DNA from: Staphylococcus lugdunensis
GTDB taxonomy: Bacteria; Bacillota; Bacilli; Staphylococcales; Staphylococcaceae
Assembly: GCF_002901705.1 (NCBI RefSeq)
Contig: NZ_PPPV01000012.1
Span: 341,451-405,450 of the forward strand
Length of the DNA stretch: 64,000 nucleotides
Direction of reading: 5' to 3'
In this document: piece after piece, positions 17,951-26,872 of the stretch
How the letters are laid out: the number at the start of each line of letters is the position of its first letter
How positions within the stretch are numbered: the stretch's first letter is position 1
Translations under genes and position numbers: made by a program
The notes under the pieces: model-generated
Seen by the model: the letters and a program-made list of their open reading frames with translations, nothing else
Databases searched by the model: none
Told to the model about the DNA's origin: nothing

Positions 17951-19682
17951 TGTTGTAATAAAACTGTGGTTAACTATTATCTTTATAGTAACGACAGTTT
18001 TAATTTTATTAAGTGCTGCATTAATAACTTTTATTCAATACTATTATACTGAGCAAACAGAAAAATCAATTCGTGATGATGCCAAAAGAATCAGTCATGT
18101 TGTTGAAACATCTAAAAATAAAAAGTTAGCTATTGAACATAGCCAAAAACTGATTAGTGGTTCTGGTGGCGTTATTATTATGAAAGACAAGTCAACACAT
18201 CATAATGCTAAAGAGTCACAATTAAATAATCAAATGTTGGCTGAGATTAATCAAAACGAACACTTTTCTCCAGTGTTTAATAAAGGTCAATCTGCAACTC
18301 AAAATGTAACATTAAAACATAATGACCATTCTCGTTCTTATATCTTACTGGGTTATCCTATGAAAGCTCAAAAGGGAAGTCACAGTCATTATAGTGGCGT
18401 CTTTATTTATCAGGATTTAAAATCCATAGAAGATACCAATAACGCTATTACGATTATTATTCTGATAACTGCAATTATTTTCCTAGGTATTTCAACTGTC
18501 TTCGCCTTTTTCCTATCTAATAGAATTACTAAACCACTTAGAAAGCTTAGAAATCAGGCTAAAAGTGTTTCTAAAGGGGATTATTCTCAAATTTCATCTG
18601 TAACAACTAAAGATGAAATTGGTGAACTATCTCGCGCATTAAACGACATGAGTTTCGAAATTCAGGAAAATGTTCAAGCACTATCAACCTCAAAAAATAT
18701 TCGTGATAGTTTAATTAATTCAATGGCTGAAGGTGTTGTAGGTATCAATGATCATCGCGACATTATATTATCAAATAAAATGGCAGATGAAATTTTACCA
18801 ACTATTGATCAATCTATGTATGAACGAATTGAAGACCAAATCGAAGATACTTTTACAAGTAAAGGCACAGAATTTCGAGAATACGATTTTGACACACGCT
18901 ATTATGTCTTCATTATGAGTTACATTCCTCAGATTCAAGAAGATGGTCGCAGTGGAATTGTCGTTATTATTCGTGATATGACTAATGAGCATAACTTAGA
19001 TCAAATGAAAAAAGATTTCATTGCTAATGTTTCTCATGAATTGCGTACACCTATTTCATTATTACAAGGATATACAGAATCAATTGTTGACGGTATCGTT
19101 ACAGAACCAGAAGAAATTAAAGAGTCATTATCAATTGTCTTAGATGAAACAAATAGGCTCAATCGTTTAGTTAATGAATTACTCAATGTTGCAAGAATGA
19201 ATGCTGAAGGGTTATCTGTTAATAAAGAGATACAACCTATTGCACCATTATTAAACAAAATACAAACAAAGTATAGACAACAAGCTAGTGATTTATCATT
19301 AAATATGTACTTAACTCCAGAAACTAATGACGCATTGTGGTACTACGATTCTGATCGAATCGATCAAGTGCTCACAAATCTTATTGATAATGCTACAAGA
19401 TATACTCAACCTGGTGATACAATTTCTATTACTAGCGAAGATACTGATAAGTACAATGTGCTTCACATAAATGATACAGGCAGTGGTATTGCTCCTGAAC
19501 ATTTAAATCTTGTTTTTGATCGCTTTTACAAGGTTGAAGCATCCAGAACACGTGGCAAACAAGGAACCGGCTTAGGATTATTCATTTGTAAAATGATTAT
19601 AGAAGAACATGGAGGTACGATTACTGTATCAAGTGTCGTTGGAGAGGGAACAACATTTACAATCAAGTTACCGAAGCCTTAA
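17934..19682 (+). CDS. srrB: Sensor histidine kinase SrrB
   Basis: 582 residues beginning MSRLNSVVIKLW, overlapping srrA by 17 bases. It has two membrane segments (about 8-30 and 168-192) that flank an extracytoplasmic domain. A HAMP linker, a PAS-like domain (about 255-355), the phospho-acceptor H368 in SHELRTP, and the ATP-binding domain (N-box NLIDNATRY, G-boxes DTGSGI and GTGLGL) follow. The only cysteine is in FICKM near the end. The two cysteines reported to form a redox disulfide in the S. aureus catalytic domain are replaced here. A terminator follows. Confidence 0.95.
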   Translation: MSRLNSVVIKLWLTIIFIVTTVLILLSAALITFIQYYYTEQTEKSIRDDAKRISHVVETSKNKKLAIEHSQKLISGSGGVIIMKDKSTHHNAKESQLNNQMLAEINQNEHFSPVFNKGQSATQNVTLKHNDHSRSYILLGYPMKAQKGSHSHYSGVFIYQDLKSIEDTNNAITIIILITAIIFLGISTVFAFFLSNRITKPLRKLRNQAKSVSKGDYSQISSVTTKDEIGELSRALNDMSFEIQENVQALSTSKNIRDSLINSMAEGVVGINDHRDIILSNKMADEILPTIDQSMYERIEDQIEDTFTSKGTEFREYDFDTRYYVFIMSYIPQIQEDGRSGIVVIIRDMTNEHNLDQMKKDFIANVSHELRTPISLLQGYTESIVDGIVTEPEEIKESLSIVLDETNRLNRLVNELLNVARMNAEGLSVNKEIQPIAPLLNKIQTKYRQQASDLSLNMYLTPETNDALWYYDSDRIDQVLTNLIDNATRYTQPGDTISITSEDTDKYNVLHINDTGSGIAPEHLNLVFDRFYKVEASRTRGKQGTGLGLFICKMIIEEHGGTITVSSVVGEGTTFTIKLPKP

Positions 19683-19758
19683 TCTTCAGGCTTATTTATA
19701 AAATTTATCAAAGATAATATCACTGAATTCAGACAGGGACATAAACCCGCAAATAATA

Positions 19759-19803
19759 GCACAAAGATGATTTAAAATTAAAAATCGTCTTTGTGCTTTT
19801 TTA
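19759..19803 (+). terminator. Terminator of srrAB
   Basis: GCACAAAGATGAT pairs with ATCGTCTTTGTGC (one G-T pair) over an A-rich loop and is followed by TTTTTTA. Confidence 0.8.
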
Positions 19804-19895
19804 TATTCAATACTTTGTATGATCGACTCGCATGCTTAGGAGACTACTTCAGCTTGCTTTGTTAGAAAAAACTGGTTTAGTCAGTTTTTTCTGTG
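19790..19895 (+). repeat. Degenerate repeat, family III (STAR-like), copy 2
   Basis: It shares the ordered words TTTTATATTCAA, ACTTTGTAT and CTTGCTTTG with the reverse complement of 11100-11225. It ends in a perfect inverted repeat AGAAAAAACTG / CAGTTTTTTCT (19864-19892). Confidence 0.5.
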
Positions 19896-20019
19896 CTGGA
19901 CTTTGACTTAATATAAAAATAAGGACGAAGGCTATTTAAGCAGAGACGTTTATGAGCCGACCTGACCTTATATATAGTTAATATCAGTTAAAACATATTG
20001 AGATTAACTATGCACGATA

Positions 20020-20130
20020 TATTGGCAGTAGTTGACTGAATTGAAAATATCCTTATACCAAGCTTTTTCCATCCTAGTCAACCTTTCCGATACGGAACTA
20101 CGAAATCATAATGAATTCTGTCCCGCTCTC
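20020..20130 (+). repeat. Intergenic double-dyad repeat, family I, copy 4
   Basis: TATTGGCAGTAGTTGACTGA starts the first arm, with partner TTCCATCCTAGTCAA. The second arm is degraded on its left side (ACGGAACTACGAAATC ... GAATTCTGTCCCGCTC). It lies downstream of srrB. Confidence 0.8.
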
Positions 20131-20211
20131 AATCATCATCTCTTACCGGGCAACTTTATTGCTTTGCGGCTAGTGTTGTCGTATGATTAATGACGTAAAA
20201 TATTTTAAAAT

Positions 20212-20339
20212 TCATCTTCGGGGTAGGGTGTAATTCCCAACCGGCAGTAAATAAAGCCTGCGACCTGCTTGTGTTCAACAAGCGGCTGATCTAGTGCGAA
20301 TCTAGAGCCGACAGTATAGTCTGGATGGGAGAAGATGGA
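20212..20339 (+). ncRNA. FMN riboswitch (RFN element)
   Basis: The closing stem CATCTTCGGGG / GGGAGAAGATG and the conserved internal blocks GGGTGTAATTCCC, ACCGGCAGTAA, AAGCCTGCGAC, AGTGCGAATCTAGAGCCGAC and GTCTGGATGGGAG are all present in order. A variable hairpin (CTGCTTGTGTTCAACAAGCGG) is inserted where expected. It lies directly upstream of ribU, so it should reduce riboflavin-transporter expression when FMN is abundant. Confidence 0.95.
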
Positions 20340-20405
20340 GGTTTATTTGTTGCGAACAATTTTCCTCCAATTCTTTGCAAGATGAATGGAAGGAGAAAAC
20401 TACAT

Positions 20406-20948
20406 ATGCAACAAAATAAACGTCTAATAACCATCAGCATGTTAAGTGCCATTGGCTTTGTTTTGACTTTTTTAAAGTTTCCACTACCTTTTTTTCCGCC
20501 ATACTTAACATTAGATTTCAGTGATGTCCCTACATTGTTAGCAACTTTTTCAATGGGTCCTATAGCAGGTATTATAGTAGCATTTATTAAAAATTTGCTT
20601 AATTTTTTCTTTAATATGGGAGACCCAGTAGGTCCTGTGGCTAATTTCTTAGCCGGTATAAGTTTCTTACTTACAGCATATTATGTTAATAAAAGAGGAC
20701 ATGTTGCTAATAAAGCAATGATAACTGCATTAGTCATGGCTACATTAGTTATGACCATTGTACTTAGTATTTTAAATTATTTCGTATTGTTACCACTATA
20801 TGGCATGATTTTCAACTTAGCAGATATTGTAAAAAATATAAAAATCATTATCGTCTCTGGTATCATACCGTTTAATATTATCAAAGGGGCAATCATCTCA
20901 ATCATATTTATACTTTTATATCGCAGAATTAAAAGCGTACTTAAATAA
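20406..20948 (+). CDS. ribU: Riboflavin ECF transporter substrate-binding subunit RibU
   Basis: 180 residues with five to six hydrophobic segments. The family pattern FLKFPLPFFPPYLTLDFSDVPTLL near the N-terminus and KNLLNFFFNMGDPVGPVANFLAG are RibU hallmarks. It captures riboflavin and docks with the shared EcfA/EcfA'/EcfT energising module. The start is ATG at 20406 after AAGGAG. An upstream in-frame ATG at 20325 lies inside the riboswitch and is not a start. Control is by the FMN riboswitch. Confidence 0.94.
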   Translation: MQQNKRLITISMLSAIGFVLTFLKFPLPFFPPYLTLDFSDVPTLLATFSMGPIAGIIVAFIKNLLNFFFNMGDPVGPVANFLAGISFLLTAYYVNKRGHVANKAMITALVMATLVMTIVLSILNYFVLLPLYGMIFNLADIVKNIKIIIVSGIIPFNIIKGAIISIIFILLYRRIKSVLK

Positions 20949-20992
20949 TTAACAGGTAAATGAAACTTTTAAAAATACGCTTGTAAATACAA

Positions 20993-21028
20993 AGCAGGCA
21001 ATGTTCCCATTTGAGAAATATTGCCTGC
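20993..21028. terminator. Stem-loop between convergent ribU and fer
   Basis: GCAGGCAAT pairs with ATTGCCTGC (with one bulge) around a loop of about 16 bases. The flanks are AT-rich but the T-run is weak, so termination is probable, not certain. Confidence 0.6.
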
Positions 21029-21089
21029 AATTATTATAATTAATTTTTTGCTTTAACTACTAATCTACTATATATAAAATAGCTATGTG

Positions 21090-21365
<276 letters not shown>

Positions 21366-21448
21366 CTACACTAGTATAACAAATACTCATGTATACATCG
21401 AAAAAACTTTTTATTAATTTATCAGTTTCATAAGAGCGAGGGTCGAGA

Positions 21449-22408
21449 TTGAAAGATATTATACTTTATTCTAAACAACATTCATTCACTTATAAAACAA
21501 ATAAAAGCATTTTTAATTTATTAACAGGCAAAAAAACACATCAAACCTTTTTTGACGCCTGCAGTCAACAACTTTTATCATTATATCACAGTTTACCCAA
21601 TTTAAAATATCCGTCTTTCGAGCGATTTATGGCACAAAATGTTAACAATGGCATGACGATAAAAGTTCATCCAAGATATACGTATGATAGTTTAGTACAT
21701 ACTTTCAATTGTATTCAATTACTTATTCAAACGTTGTCAAACACGCAACAAAATGTCTATTCATTTATACCTATTTCACAGCATGGCCTTATCCAAAGAA
21801 AAGTTAAACAAATCTACTACTATATAAAAAAAGAAGATAAGGATAGCGCATTTATCACTGAGCTAAATCAATTATTTAAAGCTCTATATACAAATAATAA
21901 CAATTATTGTTGTCTACATTATTATTTACAAGGCTATGAAGAACCAATGTATACCCGCCAACAAATCAGTTTGATTGAAAGTATACCTGAACAGCATTTA
22001 TTTAACCTAGAAATGAATGAACTTGTAACACTAATGTATGAACTAGAAATAGAATATCGTTATCCAATACTTAGTCAATGTATCATTAAACCGTCATTAT
22101 TACATAAAACACACATAACCCAACAACAATTAAAACAACGTTTTTCAATGACGCAAATTGCTCAAAAACAACACGTCAAACTGAATACAATCGAAGATCA
22201 TATACTAGAGTTATTTATTAAAGGTTATATCACTCATTATTTTGATTTCATATCTGAAGACGGTTTCCATCAATTTAATGAATTTTATAACAAACATCGT
22301 GGAGAGCGATTAAAAGCATATAAACAGGCCTTCCCAAACTTGTCTTATTTTGAAATAAAACTAATGATTGTTGGAATTGAAAGAGGTGAGCTTATTGCTA
22401 GAGGATAA
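21449..22408 (+). CDS. YpbB-like helix-turn-helix protein upstream of recQ
   Basis: 319 residues from TTG at 21449, with GCGAGGG just upstream. No catalytic motif is visible. The C-terminal part (QLKQRFSMTQIAQKQHVKLNTIEDHILELFIKGYI) is the RQC/HTH-40-like helix-turn-helix often found next to or fused with RecQ helicases. The gene overlaps recQ by 14 bases, so the two are translated together. A role as a RecQ partner in DNA repair is inferred from this arrangement. Confidence 0.75.
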   Translation: MKDIILYSKQHSFTYKTNKSIFNLLTGKKTHQTFFDACSQQLLSLYHSLPNLKYPSFERFMAQNVNNGMTIKVHPRYTYDSLVHTFNCIQLLIQTLSNTQQNVYSFIPISQHGLIQRKVKQIYYYIKKEDKDSAFITELNQLFKALYTNNNNYCCLHYYLQGYEEPMYTRQQISLIESIPEQHLFNLEMNELVTLMYELEIEYRYPILSQCIIKPSLLHKTHITQQQLKQRFSMTQIAQKQHVKLNTIEDHILELFIKGYITHYFDFISEDGFHQFNEFYNKHRGERLKAYKQAFPNLSYFEIKLMIVGIERGELIARG

Positions 22409-23774
22409 ATTAAAATCCTGGTTTGGTTTTGATAACTTTAAAGCAGGACAAAAGGAAATTATTAAAAGTGTATTAGATTCAAATCATACATTGGGCATTT
22501 TACCGACTGGTAGCGGTAAAAGTCTATGTTATCAAATGGCTACTTATGAATTACAGCAATCAACTTTAATTATTTCCCCGCTTATTTCTTTGATGGACGA
22601 TCAGGTTGCACAATTAAAAATGAGTGGAGAACAGTCTGTTGCATACATTCATTCAGGTATGGATGATAATGAAAAAAACTGGAATATGAAACGCTTAGCG
22701 AAGAGTCGCTTTATATTTTTAAGTCCTGAATTTATATTACAACCTCAAAACTTCAAACTAATTTCAACTATCGATTTTGGTCTTATTGTACTAGATGAAG
22801 CACATTGTATCTCTGAATGGGGATATGACTTCAGACCGCATTATGCGCTTATTAGTAAAATAACCAACTATTATAAAAATGCTACCATCCTTGCGCTAAC
22901 TGCTACTGCTCCGCCACATTTGGAACAGGATTTAAATCAGCTGTTAAATGTGTCATTTCATGTTATCAAAACACATATGAATAGACCTAATATTAGTTTT
23001 CAGCACATTAACTTTAGAAATGATCAAGAAAAAATGAATTGGTTAATGCACTATATAGAACAATCTGGTCCAACAATTATTTATGTTTCGTCTAAAAAAA
23101 TGTGTGTTGAATTAGCCAAGACTATATATAAACATGGGTATTTAACAGGGATATACCATGGTGATTTATCTTATCAAGAACGACAAACCGTCCAACAACA
23201 ATTTATCAATAATGATATACCAGTCATTGTAGCAACTAGTGCATTTGGTATGGGAGTCAATAAAAAGGATATTCGCACGGTTATTCATTTTCATCTATCT
23301 ACCAGTCCGTCTAGTTATCTACAAGAAATAGGAAGAGCCGGGCGTGATCAGCAACCGAGCCAAGCAATTAGCCTATTTCAACCGGATGATCGCTATTTAT
23401 TAGAAACCATCCTTTTTGCAGATATGATTTTACCTTATGATATTGACTGCTACGAACTTGGTGCAAACATTGAGCCATTGAAGCAAGATATATTAGAAAT
23501 CTTACATTCTCATTTCACTTATGCACAACTTAAACAGATTTTCCAAATAGCACAAGAGAGAAAACAACTCGCACTTAATCGTATGCTTAGTTATAGCCAA
23601 CTTGATCAATGTCGTCGAAAATACTTATTAGAATTTTTTGGAGAAGTCCCTGATATTCCATCTATATGTTGTGACCATGATACTGATATAAAACCGCTTA
23701 AAATTTATAATCGAAAAAAGGTCAAACGTCAAATGTCTTATGAAGATAAACTTAAAAATTTATTTCTTAGCTAA
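22395..23774 (+). CDS. recQ: ATP-dependent DNA helicase RecQ (short form)
   Basis: 459 residues from TTG at 22395, six bases after GAGGTG. Walker A TGSGKS is at 38-43 and the DEAH box at 134-137. TATAPPH, the arginine-finger region EIGRAGRDQQPS and the zinc-binding remnant (QCRRKYLLEFFGE ... ICCDHD) follow. It is shorter than E. coli RecQ because the winged helix and HRDC domain are absent; the fourth zinc ligand may be a histidine. The upstream overlapping YpbB-like protein could supply an equivalent DNA-binding module. Confidence 0.92.
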   Translation: MLEDKLKSWFGFDNFKAGQKEIIKSVLDSNHTLGILPTGSGKSLCYQMATYELQQSTLIISPLISLMDDQVAQLKMSGEQSVAYIHSGMDDNEKNWNMKRLAKSRFIFLSPEFILQPQNFKLISTIDFGLIVLDEAHCISEWGYDFRPHYALISKITNYYKNATILALTATAPPHLEQDLNQLLNVSFHVIKTHMNRPNISFQHINFRNDQEKMNWLMHYIEQSGPTIIYVSSKKMCVELAKTIYKHGYLTGIYHGDLSYQERQTVQQQFINNDIPVIVATSAFGMGVNKKDIRTVIHFHLSTSPSSYLQEIGRAGRDQQPSQAISLFQPDDRYLLETILFADMILPYDIDCYELGANIEPLKQDILEILHSHFTYAQLKQIFQIAQERKQLALNRMLSYSQLDQCRRKYLLEFFGEVPDIPSICCDHDTDIKPLKIYNRKKVKRQMSYEDKLKNLFLS

Positions 23775-23910
23775 GTACTTCCTTTGCTATAAATATTTAG
23801 TAACGCTATAATTATTGTAATAAATTGTATTTATAAGTACATATTATAAATTTTCTTGGGTAAACTATAACTAACAATAATTAATTCGCAGTAGAGAAAG
23901 GATGATGAGT

Positions 23911-25233
23911 GTGTCTAATAATTTTAAAGATGATTTTGAAAAAAACCGTCAATCAATTGACACGAATCAGCACGAAGATAAATCAGAACACCACACAGAA
24001 GAACACACAACAAATGAAAAGGAGCAAGTACAAGAAAATTTAGACAACAACCAACAATTTCCACCCCGAAATGCACAACGTCGTCAACGTAAACGTCAGC
24101 GGAACACCAAAAGCAATCAAGATAAACAAGTTCATAACTATAATGAAAAAGACAATCAAAACCATCAAACGGAAGATGAAAGACAACCATCACATGATTC
24201 AACTAAACCGCAACAAGAAGCAAAGCCAACAGAACACAAAAATGCGAATTCTCAGAACCGTAAAGGTGCGGCCAGTGCAAGTGTTGGCGCAGCAAGTCAT
24301 GATAATAAGGAATCAGTAAGCAATAGACACGATACTCGAAATACTGGCGAACAACAAAGCAACAAACAAAACAATCAAAGTACTCAAAATGAATCTAAGC
24401 AAGCAATAGCAGATGATGATCAAGCGCAAAATAATCCAGAAAAAAAGTCGTCTAAATTAGACAAAACAACAGCTGCAGGCGTTGGAGCTGCTGGAACCGC
24501 TGGAATAGGTGCAGCAGCAAATCATAACAATAAAAATAACAATGATGATTCTACCCAACAAGAAAATAAACAGAGATCAACCCAAAATGATAAGAAAAAG
24601 GCTGCAGGTAGTGGTACAGCAGGTGCAGCTGGAGCAGCAAGTCAAAACAATCATTACAACAATACGAACAGACCGGAGCATCATGATGATAAGGAATCGA
24701 ACAAACGTGGAATTAAAGGCTTATTGTTGCCATTATTAGCTTTATTGCTTGTGCTTGCCGCGCTAGCTATCTTTTTAGGTATGTATTTGAATAAAGATCA
24801 CGGTGATAATCAAGCAGATGACAATCAAAAAGTAGCACAACAAGATAAGAAAGATAAAGCTAGTAACAATGATAAAAGCAACAAAGAAAAATCAGATAGT
24901 AAAGATAAAAAAGATGATAATAGTAGTAACAATGCATCAAATGATGACAACAATTCTGAAGCAAACTCTGATAACGCATCAGCTAATAATTCAAACGGTG
25001 TAAATAATCAAGCTAACAATCAAAATGCGCAACAACAACAAAACGGAGCGTCACAGTCAAATAGCGCACAAGGCCAACAAACGCATACCGTTGTTGGTAA
25101 CCAAAATCTTTATCGTATCGCCATTCAATATTATGGTAATGGTTCTCCAGAAAATGTTAATAAAATAAAAGCCGCAAACGGCTTAACAAGTAATAACATT
25201 TCTAATGGACAACATTTAGTTATACCAAGATAA
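23911..25233 (+). CDS. ebpS: Cell-surface elastin-binding protein EbpS (LysM protein)
   Basis: 440 residues from GTG at 23911, eight bases after AAAGGA. The long Asn/Gln/Lys-rich hydrophilic N-terminus contains three Gly/Ala-rich repeats (about 130, 190 and 230). One clear membrane segment follows ([21 protein letters not shown], about 270-293), then a second Asn/Ser/Asp-rich linker and a LysM domain at 392-439. S. aureus EbpS is about 45 residues longer. The elastin-recognition hexapeptide TNSHQD reported for residues 18-23 in S. aureus reads TNQHED here, so elastin binding is uncertain. Confidence 0.9.
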   Translation: MSNNFKDDFEKNRQSIDTNQHEDKSEHHTEEHTTNEKEQVQENLDNNQQFPPRNAQRRQRKRQRNTKSNQDKQVHNYNEKDNQNHQTEDERQPSHDSTKPQQEAKPTEHKNANSQNRKGAASASVGAASHDNKESVSNRHDTRNTGEQQSNKQNNQSTQNESKQAIADDDQAQNNPEKKSSKLDKTTAAGVGAAGTAGIGAAANHNNKNNNDDSTQQENKQRSTQNDKKKAAGSGTAGAAGAASQNNHYNNTNRPEHHDDKESNKRGIKGLLLPLLALLLVLAALAIFLGMYLNKDHGDNQADDNQKVAQQDKKDKASNNDKSNKEKSDSKDKKDDNSSNNASNDDNNSEANSDNASANNSNGVNNQANNQNAQQQQNGASQSNSAQGQQTHTVVGNQNLYRIAIQYYGNGSPENVNKIKAANGLTSNNISNGQHLVIPR

Positions 25234-25302
25234 GACAAATAAATAACCAAAACGATACGTCTAAAAAAGGTACCTTCAAAAATATAACCATATAAAAATA
25301 TA

Positions 25303-25412
25303 TATTGACAGTAATTGACTGGATTGAAAATACGCTTATAATAAGCTCATTCCAACCCTAGTCAACCTTACCGGGGCGGGACAGAATTCATTATGAATTC
25401 ATAGTCCCGCTC
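25303..25412 (+). repeat. Intergenic double-dyad repeat, family I, copy 5
   Basis: TATTGACAGTAATTGACTGG opens the first arm, with partner CCCTAGTCAA. The second arm GGCGGGACAGAATTC ... GAATTCATAGTCCCGC has the same internal direction as copy 1. A T-run follows, so it may terminate ebpS. Confidence 0.85.
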
Positions 25413-25522
25413 TTTTTTAATCATATTCATTGCTAAATCTCTTTTAAATACATCAAACAATTTTATTTAGAAATAAGAAACCAACTGCTATAATAATTAA
25501 GGGATTAAAGGAGGCCATAAAA

Positions 25523-26509
25523 ATGCAAAGTTATGAAAGTATTATTATTGGAGGAGGCCCATGTGGTTTAAGTGCAGCTATAGAACAAAAAAAGAAAAGT
25601 ATTGAAACCTTAGTCATTGAAAAAGGTAATGTTGTTGATTCAATATACAAATATCCTACACATCAAACATTCTTTTCTTCAAGTGACAAACTAAGTATAG
25701 GTGATATTCCATTTATTGTTGAAGAAAGTAAACCGCATCGTAATCAAGCACTCGTATACTACCGTGAAGTAGTCAAACACCATCAATTAAATGTACACGC
25801 CTTTGAAGAAGTTTTAACGGTTAAAAAAATTGACAATAAATTTACTATAACGACTACTAAAGATGTATATCAATGTAAATTCTTAACTGTCGCTACAGGA
25901 TACTATGGTCAGCATAATCAATTAGAAGCTGAAGGTGCAAATTTAGCTAAAGTTTTTTACTATTTTAAAGAAGCACATCCATATTTTGATCAAAATGTTG
26001 TGGTCATTGGCGGTAAAAATTCTGCTGTTGATGCTGCACTGGAATTAGAAAAAGCAGGTGCTAATGTTACCGTATTATATAGAGGAGACCGTTATTCAGC
26101 CGCTATTAAACCGTGGATTTTGCCAAACTTCGAATCATTGGTTAATCATGAGAAAATAAAGATGGAATTTAATGCAACAGTAGAAAAGATTAGCGAAACT
26201 ACCGTTACATATAAAAAAGATGGTAAGCTTATCGAAATACCAAATGACTATGTTTTTGCTATGATTGGATATCATCCTGATTATGACTTTTTAGAGTCAA
26301 TCGGAATTGAAATTAATACAAACGAATATGGCACTGCACCAGTCCATAATAAAGAAACTTATGAAACAAATGTAGAAAACTGTTATATTGCAGGGGTCAT
26401 CACTGCTGGAAATGACAATAATTCGATTTTTATTGAAAACGGAAAATACCATGGTGGCGTCATTACACAAAGCATTTTAACTAAAAAGCAAACACCTTTA
26501 GAGACTTAA
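25523..26509 (+). CDS. bdr: Bacillithiol disulfide reductase (YpdA)
   Basis: 328 residues. The FAD motif GGGPCG (10-15) includes Cys14, the residue characteristic of YpdA/Bdr. The NADPH motif VVIGGKNSAVDAALELEKAG lies at about 160-180, and the C-terminal FAD-binding segment is NCYIAGVI. There is no CxxC redox pair as in thioredoxin reductase, as expected for this family. It recycles oxidised bacillithiol. AAAGGAGG precedes the ATG. bshA, a bacillithiol synthesis gene, is at 45 kb. A strong terminator follows. Confidence 0.92.
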   Translation: MQSYESIIIGGGPCGLSAAIEQKKKSIETLVIEKGNVVDSIYKYPTHQTFFSSSDKLSIGDIPFIVEESKPHRNQALVYYREVVKHHQLNVHAFEEVLTVKKIDNKFTITTTKDVYQCKFLTVATGYYGQHNQLEAEGANLAKVFYYFKEAHPYFDQNVVVIGGKNSAVDAALELEKAGANVTVLYRGDRYSAAIKPWILPNFESLVNHEKIKMEFNATVEKISETTVTYKKDGKLIEIPNDYVFAMIGYHPDYDFLESIGIEINTNEYGTAPVHNKETYETNVENCYIAGVITAGNDNNSIFIENGKYHGGVITQSILTKKQTPLET

Positions 26510-26531
26510 CCATTTATAAATACAACATAAT

Positions 26532-26586
26532 AAAAAAAGCTATGAAGAAATTTTATACTCATTGATTTCTTCATAGCTTTTTTTAT
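26532..26586. terminator. Terminator of bdr
   Basis: AAAAAGCTATGAAGAAAT pairs with ATTTCTTCATAGCTTTTT and is followed by a run of T. The symmetry could also work on the reverse strand. Confidence 0.9.
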
Positions 26587-26807
26587 TTTAGAGAAGACTA
26601 GACCTATATTTTTTCCTTTTGAAACCCCAATTTAATTTATATTTTTTCTTTCAATAGTTTAAGTTAAATTTTTGACGTTTATTAGTCATAACTCATATTT
26701 TTATCTATAATCTTATATTTTATTTACACTAATGAATATTTTGTAGTTTAATATACAATTTAATAATTTTTGTTCATTGAAATTATTCATACTAAGCGTA
26801 ACATGGT

Positions 26808-26847
26808 TTCTATACAAGTTGTCTATAAATAGTCGAGTTGTATAGAA
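26808..26847. promoter_or_regulatory. Inverted repeat, candidate operator of the amidohydrolase
   Basis: TTCTATACAA and TTGTATAGAA form a perfect 10-bp inverted repeat separated by 20 bases, itself containing the related half-site GTTGTCTATA. It ends 12 bases before the ribosome binding site. Binding by a TetR- or MarR-type protein is inferred from geometry only; no such regulator is encoded next to it. Confidence 0.45.
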
Positions 26848-26872
26848 GTTTAAAAATTGGAGGCGTTTATTT

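Larger units (their letters stand above)
19683..20211. other. Gene-free interval: terminator, repeats and riboswitch approach
   Basis: It contains the srrB terminator (19759-19803), a family III repeat with an 11-bp perfect inverted repeat at 19864-19892, and family I copy 4 (20020-20130). About 80 bases then lead to the FMN riboswitch and must hold the ribU promoter. No open frame with a ribosome binding site was found. Confidence 0.7.
26510..26872. other. AT-rich interval before the amidohydrolase gene
   Basis: After the bdr terminator come about 220 bases of very AT-rich sequence with no plausible gene. A 10-bp inverted repeat (26808-26847) follows, then a ribosome binding site. The promoter of the amidohydrolase must lie in it. 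Confidence 0.6.

Noticed and set aside
20325-20405. N-terminal extension of RibU
   Set aside because: It lies in the 3' part of the FMN riboswitch and its linker; the ATG at 20406 has a proper ribosome binding site.
23924-24739. Several overlapping frames within ebpS on both strands
   Set aside because: They are by-products of the repetitive Asn/Gln/Lys codon composition; no ribosome binding sites and no sensible protein character.
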